NCBI GenBank assembly: GCA_035578175.1
Contig: JAQMRL010000003.1
Location: 90,808,469 to 90,872,468, forward strand
DNA length: 64,000 nucleotides
Reading direction: 5' to 3'
Source: Catonia carolina
Taxonomy: Eukaryota > Arthropoda > Insecta > Hemiptera > Achilidae
Position numbers and translations under genes: made by a program. The stretch's first letter is position 1. Each line of letters opens with the position of its first letter. Under the pieces are notes generated by a model. It made no database searches. It saw nothing but the letters and a program-made list of their open reading frames with translations, and had not been told where the DNA came from. Below are positions 20,984 through 32,466 of this stretch, in pieces.

Positions 20984-21520
20984 ACAGGGTGATTTACGAA
21001 GATATGCAGAAACTTTGGGAGCCCATTGTACATGTAAAAATAATGAAAAAAGTTTATATAAACATGGGTCCGGAAATGCTTCGTTACCGAGTTACGGCTA
21101 GCGAAAGATTTCGCCCAGATTCAGGTCACCAGGTGAAATGAGGTCTTCCTGAAATTCTGGTAAGGTAGATTAAGGAGAAAATGCAATCGTTTCTTATGGT
21201 TTTTGATCTGATAAATTGAATAAAACAGGTCCCAGAACTGTAAGTTAAATAGTTTTTAAGAAAACCAGTGTCAAATGCAAAAAATGGAGTGGAAAACACA
21301 TTTTTTCATGTTTGGGCAAGAATAACTTTGTTATTTCACCAAGAAGCAGTTGAAATTTTTCAATAAAACATGTAGAAAAGTTTATTCTGAACAAACCGGT
21401 GTAAATTAAGTACTGGTGTATATTAAGTATAGTAAACAAAAACACAGTCAGATGATACGTCAAAACATGACGTCAGCTGACAAAACCAGGGCTACCGCTA
21501 GATCTATAACAAAATTTTCC
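20984..21520 (+). repeat. Unclassified dispersed-repeat-like segment
   Basis: Begins at TACAGGGTGATTTACGAAG, a type of terminus often seen on insect interspersed repeats. A GC-balanced segment follows (GGTCCGGAAATGCTTCG, CCGAGTTACGGC, AGATTTCGCCC) that stands out from its surroundings. No ORF is maintained. The right boundary is a guess; family and class are unknown, and no second copy occurs in this window. Confidence 0.4.
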
Positions 21521-21635
21521 TTCTGAAACATACAATATTGCAGGTTTAAAAAATATTTTATAGAAAATTATATCTTCCGAAATTTTCTAAAAAAAGCAAC
21601 ACAAAATGCGATTTTGCAACAATATAAGACACAAT

Positions 21636-22390
21636 TTAAAATATTACACAATATTTGTAGACTTATATGTTTTATATGCCGTTTTAAAGCTAAAATTTCA
21701 TAGTTTAATTTAAGATTAAAACCCGAAAATGTGAAAATTTTCACATTCGGGTACCTCTAAACGCAACAAGATTTTTCGTAAAATGTACTATCTTTCACAA
21801 AAAAAATTAAGCTAAGCTGTCGAGAAATAATAACAGGGCAATTTAACAAATATTTAACTATTTGTTCGAAGTCCTATAGTTACGGCGAACACGTGGTAAA
21901 AATAAATCGTAAAAAATAAACGAATGGAACAACACCACCCGAGTGATACGAACAGAAACTATCCTAATGGCAATTAGCAGGTTTCCTTAACAGTAATTTT
22001 TCGATCGGCCAACAAAGAACCACATCTTTTCAACTGTATCTTCTCTTCAAGCTCTGATCGTTGTCCAGTACTGCCTTATACGTTGTCTGTATTAAACAGT
22101 AGTTTTAGTATAAATCTAAACTGGAGATTTACGATGAATCAATTTATAGCTCACGTATACTGCGCATGAAAAATCTATTGAAACAATAAAATGTAAATTT
22201 CTATCCCCTATAACAACAATGTTATACGGCTTCATAAAATCTATTTTAAAAAGTAGTTTACATAAAAAAAATATATTCCCGATTACAAAAAATAATTTAA
22301 TCCGCAGTAAGTAATAAAATTGAAAATTCTTTTACTCAATAAAACGGCATATAAAACATATACGTCTACAAATATTGTGTAATATTTTAA
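21636..22390. repeat. 51-bp inverted-repeat pair enclosing 653 bp
   Basis: The left arm 21636-21686 (TTAAAATATTACACAATATT...GCCGTTTTA) and right arm 22340-22390 (TAAAACGGCATATAAAACAT...) are reverse complements with one mismatch seen. The interior contains a near-perfect palindrome at about 21722-21751 (CCCGAA...TTCGGG). No transposase frame and no clear target duplication are present, so it is either a foldback or MITE-like element or a local inverted duplication. Confidence 0.6.
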
Positions 22391-22537
22391 GTTCTCTTTT
22401 TTCTTCTAATATTATTAATCTCTTATCTAGATTTAATGTTTTAAAAAAGCCTAAATAATTTAGTTATTTTTTTAGAAGCAATGACATAGAGTTTTGTCTT
22501 CATCATGTAGACTAAATAATTACACGATATTTACTTA

Positions 22538-23476
22538 CGAGGTGTGGCTATTAAATAACGAAACTGACGTTGTAAAAACAATATATTTTTATTTTATATA
22601 TAATCACTTATTGTTACCTTCAATTATACACTCCTTCTTCATCCCTACAACGCTCCATGTGAATTTTCCATTGCTGGAAACAGTGCTAGAAGTTATCTTT
22701 TGTCAGTTCCTTCAGGAAACTTGCTGCTCAAAAATGTTTGAAATGAAGCTCGCAAAAATGTATGTACTGACACTTTGTACGTGATTGAAAATGACCCAAA
22801 TTTTTTAAAAACGATAATAACATGTGATGAAACGTGGTTTTTTACTTATGATCCGAAAACGAAGCGCCAATCCATGCACTGGAAGAGTCGAACTTCACCA
22901 AAAGCAAAAAAGCTCGAATAAGCAAGTCAACATTTAAAGCAAAGATGATTGTTTTTTTTCATATCTATGGGATTATGTACCTTCACTGGGTTTCTGAAGG
23001 TCAATCAATTAATCAATAGTACTATCTTGAGGTACTTTCTAAACTACGTCAAACAGTAAGCAAAAAACGCCCCGAAATGTTTAAGGACAAATCATCTCCA
23101 GCAAGACAATGCGCCAGCTCATTCCGCGTTATCTGTAAAGAGATTTCTAGCCAAGTACAGCATCTCATTGTTAGAACATCCACCTTATTCGCCAGATCTT
23201 GCACCATGTGACTTCTATTTGTTCCTTAAGGTGACATCTGCATTAAAAGGGACAAGATTTGAGTCTGTGGAAGCTGTAAAAGAGAAAGCGGCACGTGTAC
23301 TGAAGGAGCTGACAGTGAAGATGACTTCCAGCACTGTTTCCAACAATGAAAAATTCGCATGGAGCGTTGTAGGAATAGGGAAGGAATGTATATTGAAGGT
23401 GACAATAAGTGATTATGTATAAATAAAAATAAAGTTTTTTACAACGTCAGTCTCGTTATTTAATAGCCACACCTCG
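22538..23476 (+). mobile_element. Rearranged mariner with two inverted 3' ends, copy 1
   Basis: 939-bp element flanked by TA (22536-22537 and 23477-23478) with terminal repeats CGAGGTGTGGCTATTAAATA and its complement. The left arm (22538 to about 22718) is the reverse complement of the element's own 3' end, including the end of the transposase gene, and aligns with 23297-23476. The original 5' end, promoter and DNA-binding domain are absent. It is thus a fold-back derivative with roughly 180-bp arms. It could be mobilised only in trans. Confidence 0.85.
22787..23422 (+). pseudogene. Mariner transposase remnant (DD34D catalytic region)
   Basis: Reads ENDPNFLKTIITCDETWFF (first catalytic Asp), YDPKTKRQSMHWKS, then after a one-base deletion in an A run and a stop resumes LQQDNAPAH (second Asp) and HPPYSPDLAPCDFY (third Asp). 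Exactly 34 residues separate the second and third Asp, the DD34D signature of mariner. The C-terminus ends SVVGIGKECILKV. The N-terminal helix-turn-helix domains are missing and there are at least two frame lesions, so the protein cannot be made. Confidence 0.85.
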
Positions 23477-23478
23477 TA

Positions 23479-26100
23479 AAGTTATTTTCAAGACTGTACA
23501 TAAACTCAGCTATTTGAAAACTTCTACAACAATGATTTTGCTCAAACATCTTACTCTCTTTTGTGCCAGTTAATAATTTTACGCATTAAGCTCACCAAAA
23601 TTGTTCCTATTTAACATTGGTAATAAAAAGTCATGTGAGTGTTTCACACCACAATTTTTTTAATTTAAAACAAATTCTGGTAATTTAATTACAATTGTTA
23701 CTGAAGTACGCGTTAAAAGTATCCTTTTACAAAACAATGTAAAAAGTTAACACGAATTTAAGTTAGAATAATTTGGACAAAAGAATCAAGCGACTGAGAA
23801 AAATAAACATGGTTGGGGAATTTCTCCGTTAGTACGTAATTAGATTTCACTGCGACAAAGCATTTAATTCCTTTTATTTAATTTTAAGCCTCTTCTAATG
23901 GCAATTTGTGGAACTGATAATTCTGGTAATATTATTCCGTTAATAATCAGACGGCTAATTAAATGTGGGCTTTGTTAAAAAAAACTAAACTTGGGTAATT
24001 GATTCTAATTATATAATTTTACATGTAATAAAATATAAATTGTAAGTGAATGTAAAAGTTAACATTATAAATTTGTAAAAACGAGATAAATTATCTACCA
24101 CTGCAAAATAAAATGTTTTGTTATAAATACGAACACATTTAAATTTTTTTATGTAACAAAATATTTTTACAAATTTTTGACTGTTTTATGTTATTTTAAT
24201 ACAATTTATTTCAAAATACATAGCTCAAAATACACATACATTAAAACAACTTTTAAAACTTATTCATAATATATTTTAGCTTACCAAATAAAAATGTCTT
24301 CAGATTAATGAATGAAGCAGCACGTTCAGGATAAAGCGTCATTAATATGATAGCTTACCTGAAAAAAAATAATCAGAATTCTCATAAAATAAAAATTTGG
24401 GGTATTTATACAAATAATATACTAATTATTAATAACGCAAATTTCTGTAAGCATGTTAATTTTCATTCCTGTAGTTTATTATTGAAAATAATATTACATT
24501 ATTATTTACATTATTGAACTAATACTTATTAGTTCGATTTCTTTGAACAATAAATAACTGACCTGCCAAAGAAAGTGACAAAACTAAACAACTATCGATT
24601 GACGTATGTGATATTTATAAAAAATATTTTAAGACCAAAGCCTAGGTTCGTCTAGAATCTGGATATAATGAATAATAAACAGACTTCCTTATATTCATAA
24701 CAAGTTTTTATTGACATAATTAATAATAATAATTAATTATTAAACTTAGATTACTAACAATTCACAATCGAGTTACTTCAAATAATTAAAAAAACTATAA
24801 GGCTAGTTAAAAAAACATAAGGTTAGTTAACTAAGTTAACTAACAGTAGGAATAAATTTACATTTAACAATTAATTACGTCTTACCAACAACCAAATACA
24901 ATGTGTACTCCACGCACTTTTAACGTAATTCAGACCAGGTCCCGTAACAACACTATTTCGAATGGCCCGACAACATTTTCCATTCTCAAATTCAACTACT
25001 GACTAACTTAGGCCTACTACAAAGGCGCTAACTGTTTTTATATCTGCGGCTGATAGTTTTCTCCGAACAATTGTGAACATAGTAAAAGGAATCACAATTC
25101 AAACAAACTGTTCTACTAGTTTTGATTTCCGAAAGTTCCTATTCAAAATATTTCATTCATTTCAATCTATCATCCTCGTTCAATAAACTCTATCCCAAAT
25201 AATACACAATTTTCTTACCATGTAAAATTGATTCCCTGAGCTATTTCTAGATTATCGCTCTACAATGTTACAAAAAAATAGAAAAATATGAAAGAATATT
25301 ACGTAAAATTTTGATTACATTATCAATCTATAAGGTAAATTCAATAAATCATGATTAAGTTCGTAAATAATCATCTAATAAATTGAACGCTATAACTTTT
25401 TATGTTTATAAAGTCTGTCCTAATAAAATTATAATGTTTAATTTTAAAATTTATTTTTTCACTGCCTTTAAGTTTGGCCTTTATAAATAAATTCATTGTT
25501 TATATACCATTGTATATTTACCATTTGTCTGATAGTCCGACTAGAATCACTCTAAAATCCGATGTTCAAATTTGGAGCTGTAGCCTAAAGCTGTATTCCA
25601 TATTATCCATATGGATTTCAAGGTTGATTCTGGTATAGCTCAAATTGGTATTACATTAGTCTAAATGGGTTTCATCATGTATTAATTTTGTAAGATTCTG
25701 ACAGTGCCAAATAGCCAATACATGTTTCAAATAATTAGGTCTAGTTTTTCTCTTTTAACAGTTTATGTGTTGTCCATGCAAGGCAACAATGTAAGTTTAA
25801 ACCCAGATGTAAAAAATAACCGCTGAATTCGGTAAGGAGGTTGAAATGTGAAAATTTTTCGGGCTTGATGACTAACTAACTAATCGATTGATCATCATTT
25901 CGATTGCTTCAGACTGGTACTTAACGTAAAAAAATACATAGGGTTCTTTTTTTTAAATTTGTCCTTTACTGTTCCCCTTTCATCTAGATTTAAAATTTTA
26001 TAAATTGTAAATAATTTTGTTTTTCTTTTAGAAGAATTCTTCTATTGGATATTGTCTTCGTCATGTACATACTTTTATTATTTTTTATTATATATATTAT
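23479..26100. other. AT-rich stretch, no gene seen
   Basis: No gene found. Contains an 11-bp-arm palindrome GTTAGTTAACT-A-AGTTAACTAAC at 24822-24844, a fragment resembling family R around 23610-23660, and a segment at 25980-26070 loosely similar to 22395-22511 (both end near TGTCTTC-TCATGTA). Confidence 0.5.
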
Positions 26101-26111
26101 ATGGTTACAAT

Positions 26112-26510
26112 TGCCCAAAACGGGCAGGTGGAGTGTTATTTTAATTGCACTCTATCTGTTTGGTCCAGGGCTAAAAAAAATAGTTCTGTTTCTTATCACA
26201 TAGTCAGCCACTTATATGACTGAACTATTTAAGAACAGAAGAGGTAGAGGTGTAAAAGACACTAGTCACAGTTATCTCCTCTGAGAGTAATGAATTTCAC
26301 TATCCAGCCAGACCCTGTGGTGAATGAAGTGAAGGTGTCATTTGCATGGTGGAAAGTGAGTGCTTTTCGGAGGGCCTGGCATGCTGATAAGCATACTGTT
26401 TCAACTCAGTGAGGAAAGCAATTGTAAACCACCTTACTCCTCGTTTTTACTTAGTAAAACCTCTAGAGGTTCAAACCAGCCTTTCGGCTGTTGACCTTAA
26501 CAACAACAAC
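26112..26510 (+). mobile_element. (AAC)n-tailed SINE, copy A
   Basis: 399-bp retroposon from TGCCCAAAACGGGCAGG to CTGTTGACC-TTAA(CAA)n, flanked by the perfect 11-bp target duplication ATGGTTACAAT (26101-26111 and 26511-26521). It shares its full length with copies at 42069, 53842 and 58598. Landmarks: TTTCTTATCACATAGTCAG, GTGAATGAAGTGAAGGTG, palindrome CCTCTAGAGG and 3' end CAGCCTTTCGGCTGTTGACC. No ORF is conserved among copies. The tail is AAC repeats, not poly-A. A B-box-like GGTTCAAACC lies near the 3' end, but the head is not an obvious tRNA, 5S or 7SL sequence. Confidence 0.85.
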
Positions 26511-26521
26511 ATGGTTACAAT

Positions 26522-28552
26522 AATTATTGTTATTTTTAAACTGTTTGTAAATGAACTAAGATGTTTAAAAATATATGTTAAAAACTCTTATTTACTTATT
26601 ACGTTTTAAGAAATATATTTCCGTGTGTAGCCTGCACTATTAACATAGAAATTATCCAGTAAATAGTGGATAATTGTATTAATTATAAGCGTCTTTTGTC
26701 TCGAGTTCGATTTTACATTAAAACATGAGGTTAATAAAAATGTGTATGAAAATACTAGGCATAAATATTTTGTCAGGAACGCTTTTTACGTTCTTGCTGA
26801 ATTACTCAGCTTAATTTCGGTAACACAAAAACCTTTAAATGTTCCATAAAAAGTTATTAATTGATTAATATCATTTCCTGAATTTTGGAGGTGTAGTATT
26901 GTGTTTTATTTACATACGTTAAATTGCTGAAGAAAATTCATAACAATGACGTCGGGTTTCAAAATTTCAGCATATTTACTAAAGTTAAAACGTAATATGT
27001 CTACGACATTAAGTAAACAGTAAGTTTATGAACCTGTTTAACTAGTCTATAAACATAGTCATAAGATTTTATGAAATAACGTAAAATATTATAGTGTGCT
27101 AAGCACAGTTCGCTTAGTCTACAAATCGTGTTTCTTTTAATGGTTAATTTACAACTGTAAAAATGTTAGAAGTAAAGTTAATTATTATGTTGAAATGGCG
27201 TGATTGGAGTAAGAAGGGAAGGGCACCCATTGGTGGCCTCACCAAGAATTATGATTGAAAAGCCTCTGAATATTTTTCAATAAAGTTTACTTCATTAAAT
27301 TTTCAAGTAAATTTAAGATGGAACGTGAACTACAAGAGGGTTATCCATTTTGACGATTTTAAAATAAAAATATATTGTTAATAATGTTAATTCAATGCAA
27401 CAGAATTACTGAATTTTTTCATTATTTTTTACTAGAATATGGGACATATTGATTCATTCGAAAATGACGTATAAAAACTCCATAAAAAATGTAGTATACC
27501 TAAGAGATTAAAATATTCGATTTAAATTATTGCTCAACAAAATGTAAACAAGGAATTGAATTGTGGTCATTTATTTTTTATTTACTTTTCAATCATGCGT
27601 ACAAGAAATGGTTTGAGCGAAAAGGAAAAGAGAAAACATTTCTATTGATCGAAAACGTTTAGCTTCTACTTAATAATGTATAAACGTATGAAATATATAT
27701 GTGACAGATATCGTATTCACTAAATTATGAATTTCTCGGACGTAACTTCATACTTCTGCAAGTAGTTGAGTCTTACTACTCCTTAATCATTATTGAGAAA
27801 CTTTGATTCAATCAACCAAGTCATATGACATTTACAAGATGAATTCAAGGTGAAAAACCACTGAACATGAAAAATTTGCTATTATTTGAAATTTATAAGT
27901 AAAACTCATAGATCACTTACTTGAAATTTACTTTTAATAAGATTTATATAAATGAACTGAATAAATCACTCGAGTTAAAACGTAATTCCTGATTCTTTAG
28001 CGTATTTTCAGTCAGTACGTAAATCGTATATTATTATTTGACAATATTGAAACCAATGACTGTAAAATTGTATTTAATTTAATTTTTCCATAAAAATTGT
28101 TGCATGTAATAAAAATAACAAAAATGCATTCTTTGTTGATACTTTTAAGTATGAATTTAATTTTTTAATTATTGAAGATTGCATTTTGTAATTTTGAAGA
28201 CAGATTTTGAAGAATTCAATTCTTAAAGTTCTATTACTAACATATAGTTTGTTTCCTGTCATTTTGTTTTTACCATAATTATATAACTAAAATCTTTGCT
28301 GAAATTTTGTATTAGTTACAAATTTCTGCACTAAGAAGCAAAAGCATTTGTGCTTTAACTAGTTTCGACGAGAAATTTTGGGTAAAAAAAAAAGTAAGTT
28401 TAGATAAGATAGAAGTTTGTACACCCCAAGAATTGGTAAAGTAGGTAATTTGAACAGTAGGCCTGTATTAGAACATAATCATATTAACACAAATACACTT
28501 GTCAAGCTATAAAAACTTAACTAAAATTAATACTGAAAAGTATTCCGATATT
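26522..28552. other. AT-rich stretch, no gene seen
   Basis: A small GC-richer patch at about 27190-27245 (GGGAAGGGCACCCATTGG) has no recognised identity. Otherwise nothing found. Confidence 0.5.
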
Positions 28553-28718
28553 GTTTTTTTTTTTTATAAAATCAACTGTTTGGTTATTAGCGACTACCGT
28601 GGGTTTTGCATCAAGATCAGTGGGTTTTTACCCTTTGAAAATTTCCAGACCATGGAATCGAACGCATGACCTCCAAGTTGTAGCCTAGCACGCTAAACAC
28701 TATGCTACAGAGACGGCC
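28553..28718 (-). mobile_element. tRNA-derived SINE (poly-A tailed)
   Basis: On the minus strand the head GGCCGTCTCTG is followed by an A-box-like TAGCATAGTGT (plus 28697-28707) and a B box GTTCGATTCC (plus 28654-28663), spaced as in a tRNA, then an unrelated body and a poly-A tail (plus poly-T from 28553). The acceptor arm does not close, so this is a SINE head and not a tRNA gene. No target duplication was recognised. Confidence 0.75.
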
Positions 28719-29357
28719 AAATTTTATTTTAGTACATCGCCAACAGAGGGATCTTTTTGAACAAAATACCAGCTGCTCAAAATAACGTAAAAAGACGAAG
28801 CCGGGTGAAATAACGAACTAAAAATCCGGCCAATCCAATTTCTGTTTATTACTTTCTCCATAGAATATAGATACCATGAAAAAATTCATTTTTGAAAGAT
28901 ATTGAATTATGTTACAAACCGAGGATACACCTGACAGTAATTACACGATTTCGTTTGTTATTTTCAACAGTTGGTCAACACCCAGTCTAGGATATAGCCC
29001 TAATTAGTTTGGCCGACAGTTCACTACTCTGAGCTTTTCTAGTCCAGATAAATCCGACCACTACTTCTGATTTATCTTTTCACCTAGTTTAGGCAACCAC
29101 TACCTCTCCTGCAATGGACCTCCATTAATCAATCTGTTTATTCCATCGATTACTATCAGTTTAGCCTAGTAACTCTGCCCTCCATCATTTAATTGGTGCC
29201 ACGTGCTGCTTTATATACATAAATTTAATTTACTGACAAACTTCCTCGTTTTTTACTTTCCTTTCAAATCAATATTTAGCACAAATCATTATAAAGAAGT
29301 TTGCGTCTTGGTGGAACTATTAATAGGCATTCCTCAGATTATTTGTAAAGAATCATA
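28719..29357. other. Spacer, no gene seen
   Basis: Slightly more balanced composition than the surroundings, but no ORF, RNA gene or repeat terminus recognised. Confidence 0.45.
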
Positions 29358-29359
29358 TA

Positions 29360-30279
29360 CGAGGTGTGGCTATTAAATAACGAGACTGACGTTGTAAACA
29401 TTTTTTTTATACATAATCACTTATTGTCACCTTCAATATACACTCCTTCTATCCCTACAACGCTCCATGCGAATTTTCCATTGTTGGAAACAGTGCTGGA
29501 AGTCATCTTCACTGTCAGCTCCTTCAGTACACGTGCCACTTTCGCTTTTACAGCTTCCACAAACTCAATTCTTGTCCTTTTAAATGCAGATTTCACCTTA
29601 GGGAACCGGTAGAAATCACATGGTGCAAGATCTGGTGAATAGGAAGGATGTTCTAACACTGAGATGCTTTACTTGGCTAGGAACTCTTGACAGATAACGT
29701 GGAATGAGCTGGCGCATTGTCTTGGTGTAGAACCCATGATTTGCCCTTCCACATTTCGGAGCGTTTTCTCCTTACTCTTTGGCGTAGTTTAGAAAGTACT
29801 TCAAGGTAGTAATATTGATTGATTGTTTGACCTTCAGGAACCCAGTGAGGTACACAATCCCATGGATATAAAAAAAAATCATCATTGCTTTAAATGCTGA
29901 CTCGCTCATTCGAGCTTTTTTTGCTCTTGGTGAAGTTTGGCTTTTCCAGTACATGGAGTGGCGCTTCGTTTCCAGATCATAAGTAAAAAACCACGTTTCA
30001 TCACATGTTATTATCTTCTACCTGTTCCCTACGGTGAAATCTGCATTAAAAGGGACAAGATTTGAGTCTGAGGAAGCTATAAAAGAGAAAGCGGCACGTG
30101 TCCTGAAGGAGCTGACAGAAGATGACTTCCAGCACTGTTCCAACAATGTAAAATTCGCATGGAGCGTTGTAGGGATAGAAGGAGTGTATATTGAAGGTGA
30201 CAATAAGTGGTTATGTATAAAATTAAAATAATTTTTTTTACAACGTCAGTTTCGTTACCTATTTAATAGCCGCACCTCG
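29360..30279 (-). mobile_element. Rearranged mariner with two inverted 3' ends, copy 2
   Basis: 920-bp element flanked by TA, same family as 22538-23476. The long part (29360-30014) is in minus orientation. The right part (30015-30279) is a second mariner 3' end in plus orientation, giving inverted arms of about 260 bp: 29360-29622 against 30017-30279. The junction at about 30014/30015 joins the region before ITCDETWF to the region starting at the third-Asp side, a different breakpoint from copy 1. The right terminal repeat has a small insertion (GTTACCTATTTAATAGC). Again no 5' end and no DNA-binding domain. Confidence 0.85.
29412..30014 (-). pseudogene. Mariner transposase remnant in copy 2
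   Basis: The minus strand reads WKSQTSPRAKKARMSESAFK, then a lesion, then HPSYSPDLAPCDFYRFPKV and SAFKRTRIEFVEAVKAKVA to EGVYIEGDNK. It contains the first and third catalytic Asp regions of a DD34D mariner, with a stop and frame changes between. A short C-terminal frame of the second arm (30034-30231, plus strand) repeats FESEEAIKEKAARVLKELTE. Confidence 0.8.
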
Positions 30280-30281
30280 TA

Positions 30282-32398
30282 TATATGCAGCTTACTAGAA
30301 GGGGGAAAAGTACATATTTACTTAAAAAGAAATTTTAATCTTAAATTGTTTTTCTATTTTACGGGATTTTACTTGTCGCAAGCGCACCATTCAGATTTTA
30401 TGTAAATTCATACTTCAGTTATTTTCCTGTTGATAACGACTTCCGTGAGGTACATGTATTCTTTTATACGCTTTGTAACAGATTCATCAACACAAATAAC
30501 TCCATTTTCATTTCGTTTGTCATAACTTTATTTTTTCTCTACTTGGTTTTATTCTTTCATTTGTAGTTTTGTTCTCAGCATCAGCATTAAAATGTAATTT
30601 TCTGAAGTTTTCTGCCGTTAAAGCCACATCATCGGTGTAATATAAATAGTTCAGCCCCTTTCCATTAATCGCGATCGCCCCAATTCAACGTAGTTTAACT
30701 CATCGCATTACATATCATTGCCTTTACTAAGAATAAGTCTTTAACATTGAATATAAATAAGCAATATTATTACAAAAAAGAAAACTAGGAGTAAATAAAA
30801 TTTATAAGTTACACGAGGATAGTTTAGGTATGGTTAAAGAAAAGTAAACTCTTAAAACGAACTGGGAAGCAGCTAAGGACCAATTCGAATTTTACAACTT
30901 CGGTAGTGTTTAAAGATTCCCAGCAGCTCTACGGTCTAATCTTGACCATAAAAATACGCAAGGGACGGCAGTGAAATTGACACTAGAGAAGCATACAATT
31001 TTTACGTTATTTTAGACATCAAACGTAAGTATTTTATTTCATCTAGACACGGTTAAATTTAAAGATACTGTTATAAAATTTTAAGGAGTAATTTCCGTAC
31101 AAAATATTTCAGAATAAATTAATGAATTCATTCAACGTATACAAGCAAATAAATCATTTAAAAAAAAGGTACTGCGTGAAATTGTTATTAAAACCTATAA
31201 CTCAACTTCAGTAAAGAATAAAAACGGAGTCTAATCTTAAGCGAGAATTAAAAAAATACCGGAAAATAGAAATACCCTGAAGAGAAGCACTTCTTTTCAG
31301 CGTAGGCTATTCTCTTTTGGGGCGAAACTTGCTAATTAAAACATTGCCACAAATGGAATAAAATACGCAGAGGAAAACAGTAATTTAAAATAACCATTAT
31401 TTTCTCAGAGTAATACAAAATACGTGTTTCTCCTGCCTATTACTAACACAGTACGTTTCACTACTTTAATTTCCATCTACTTGATTTAATTTTTCATTAT
31501 CATTTAATTTCATCTGTGTGAAAATATCCTTTTTAGTTCACTTGTTACAATAAATATTGGCTCTACACAGGTGGCTCTATGAAATGAAGCACAAGGTTTC
31601 CCGCAAGTAGTTCAAACCTGACATAAAATCAAATAATTGAATTCGTAATTTGTACGAACAAAAGCCGATACAAATAAATTACTAAATTAAAACCACAAAT
31701 TAAATTTTTATCTATCGCCTGGCTAATCAGAAAATTGATAAAAATTATCTGTTATAAATAAATGCTTAACCGTATTTTTATTTAAATATCTGACGTAGAA
31801 ATAATAAAATCAATCGCGAACCAGATGATGACTACTAGAACAAATATACAGCTTACGCAATGAAAACGAAGAAAAATTATAGAAAAATTTTATTAGAAGG
31901 GTAATTTAAAAAGATATTAAGCAATCACATTCTAATATCATTAAAAGATATTAAGTGTATTTTTATGACATGGAAAATTAAAAATTAAAAGAACTGGATG
32001 ATTTTAAATAATACAAATATTTTTAGAGAAAATTTTGTTTTGAAGATTCTTGCAGATATATAAATAGAAGACAATAACAAAAAAACAAGTGTCAAAAGAT
32101 CTGAGGCTACGATGATAGTTTGTGAAAAAAAGGAAGCAGTAAGATATCAATTAGTTTTTGAAAATAGAAGAATATGTTTATTTTTCAATAAATTTTTTGA
32201 TTGAATTCTTGGAAAAAAATAGACATTCATTTCCAGCGTAATCAATTTTTTACCGTTAAAATTTTCTTCCTAGGTTGTTTTTATCGACTAATGTGAAATA
32301 TGGAGAAAGTATAGGCACATAGCTAGGATTTTAGCTGGGGGAGCTATCTGAAACTTTTTATGTTTTAGGTCCAACCGTTATACAAATTTTAGGCTAGT
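30282..32398. other. AT-rich stretch, no gene seen
   Basis: About 2.1 kb with no recognised gene, RNA or repeat terminus. Confidence 0.55.
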
Positions 32399-32466
32399 GA
32401 AGGATGACAGATGAAAATCAGTGACAAAAATGCTAGAAACGACTGGGAATCAAATACTGGAACCCA
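32399..32466 (-). mobile_element. Decayed tRNA-SINE fragment
   Basis: The minus strand reads GGGTTCCAGTATTTGATTCCC then TAGCATTTTTGTCACTGATT and TCATCTGTCATCC, which parallels the B box and body of the SINE at 40160-40340 (TTCAATTCCCGGTCAGG, GGCATTTTTTGATCACTCAT, TCATCTGTCATC). A diverged partial copy in the opposite orientation. Confidence 0.55.
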
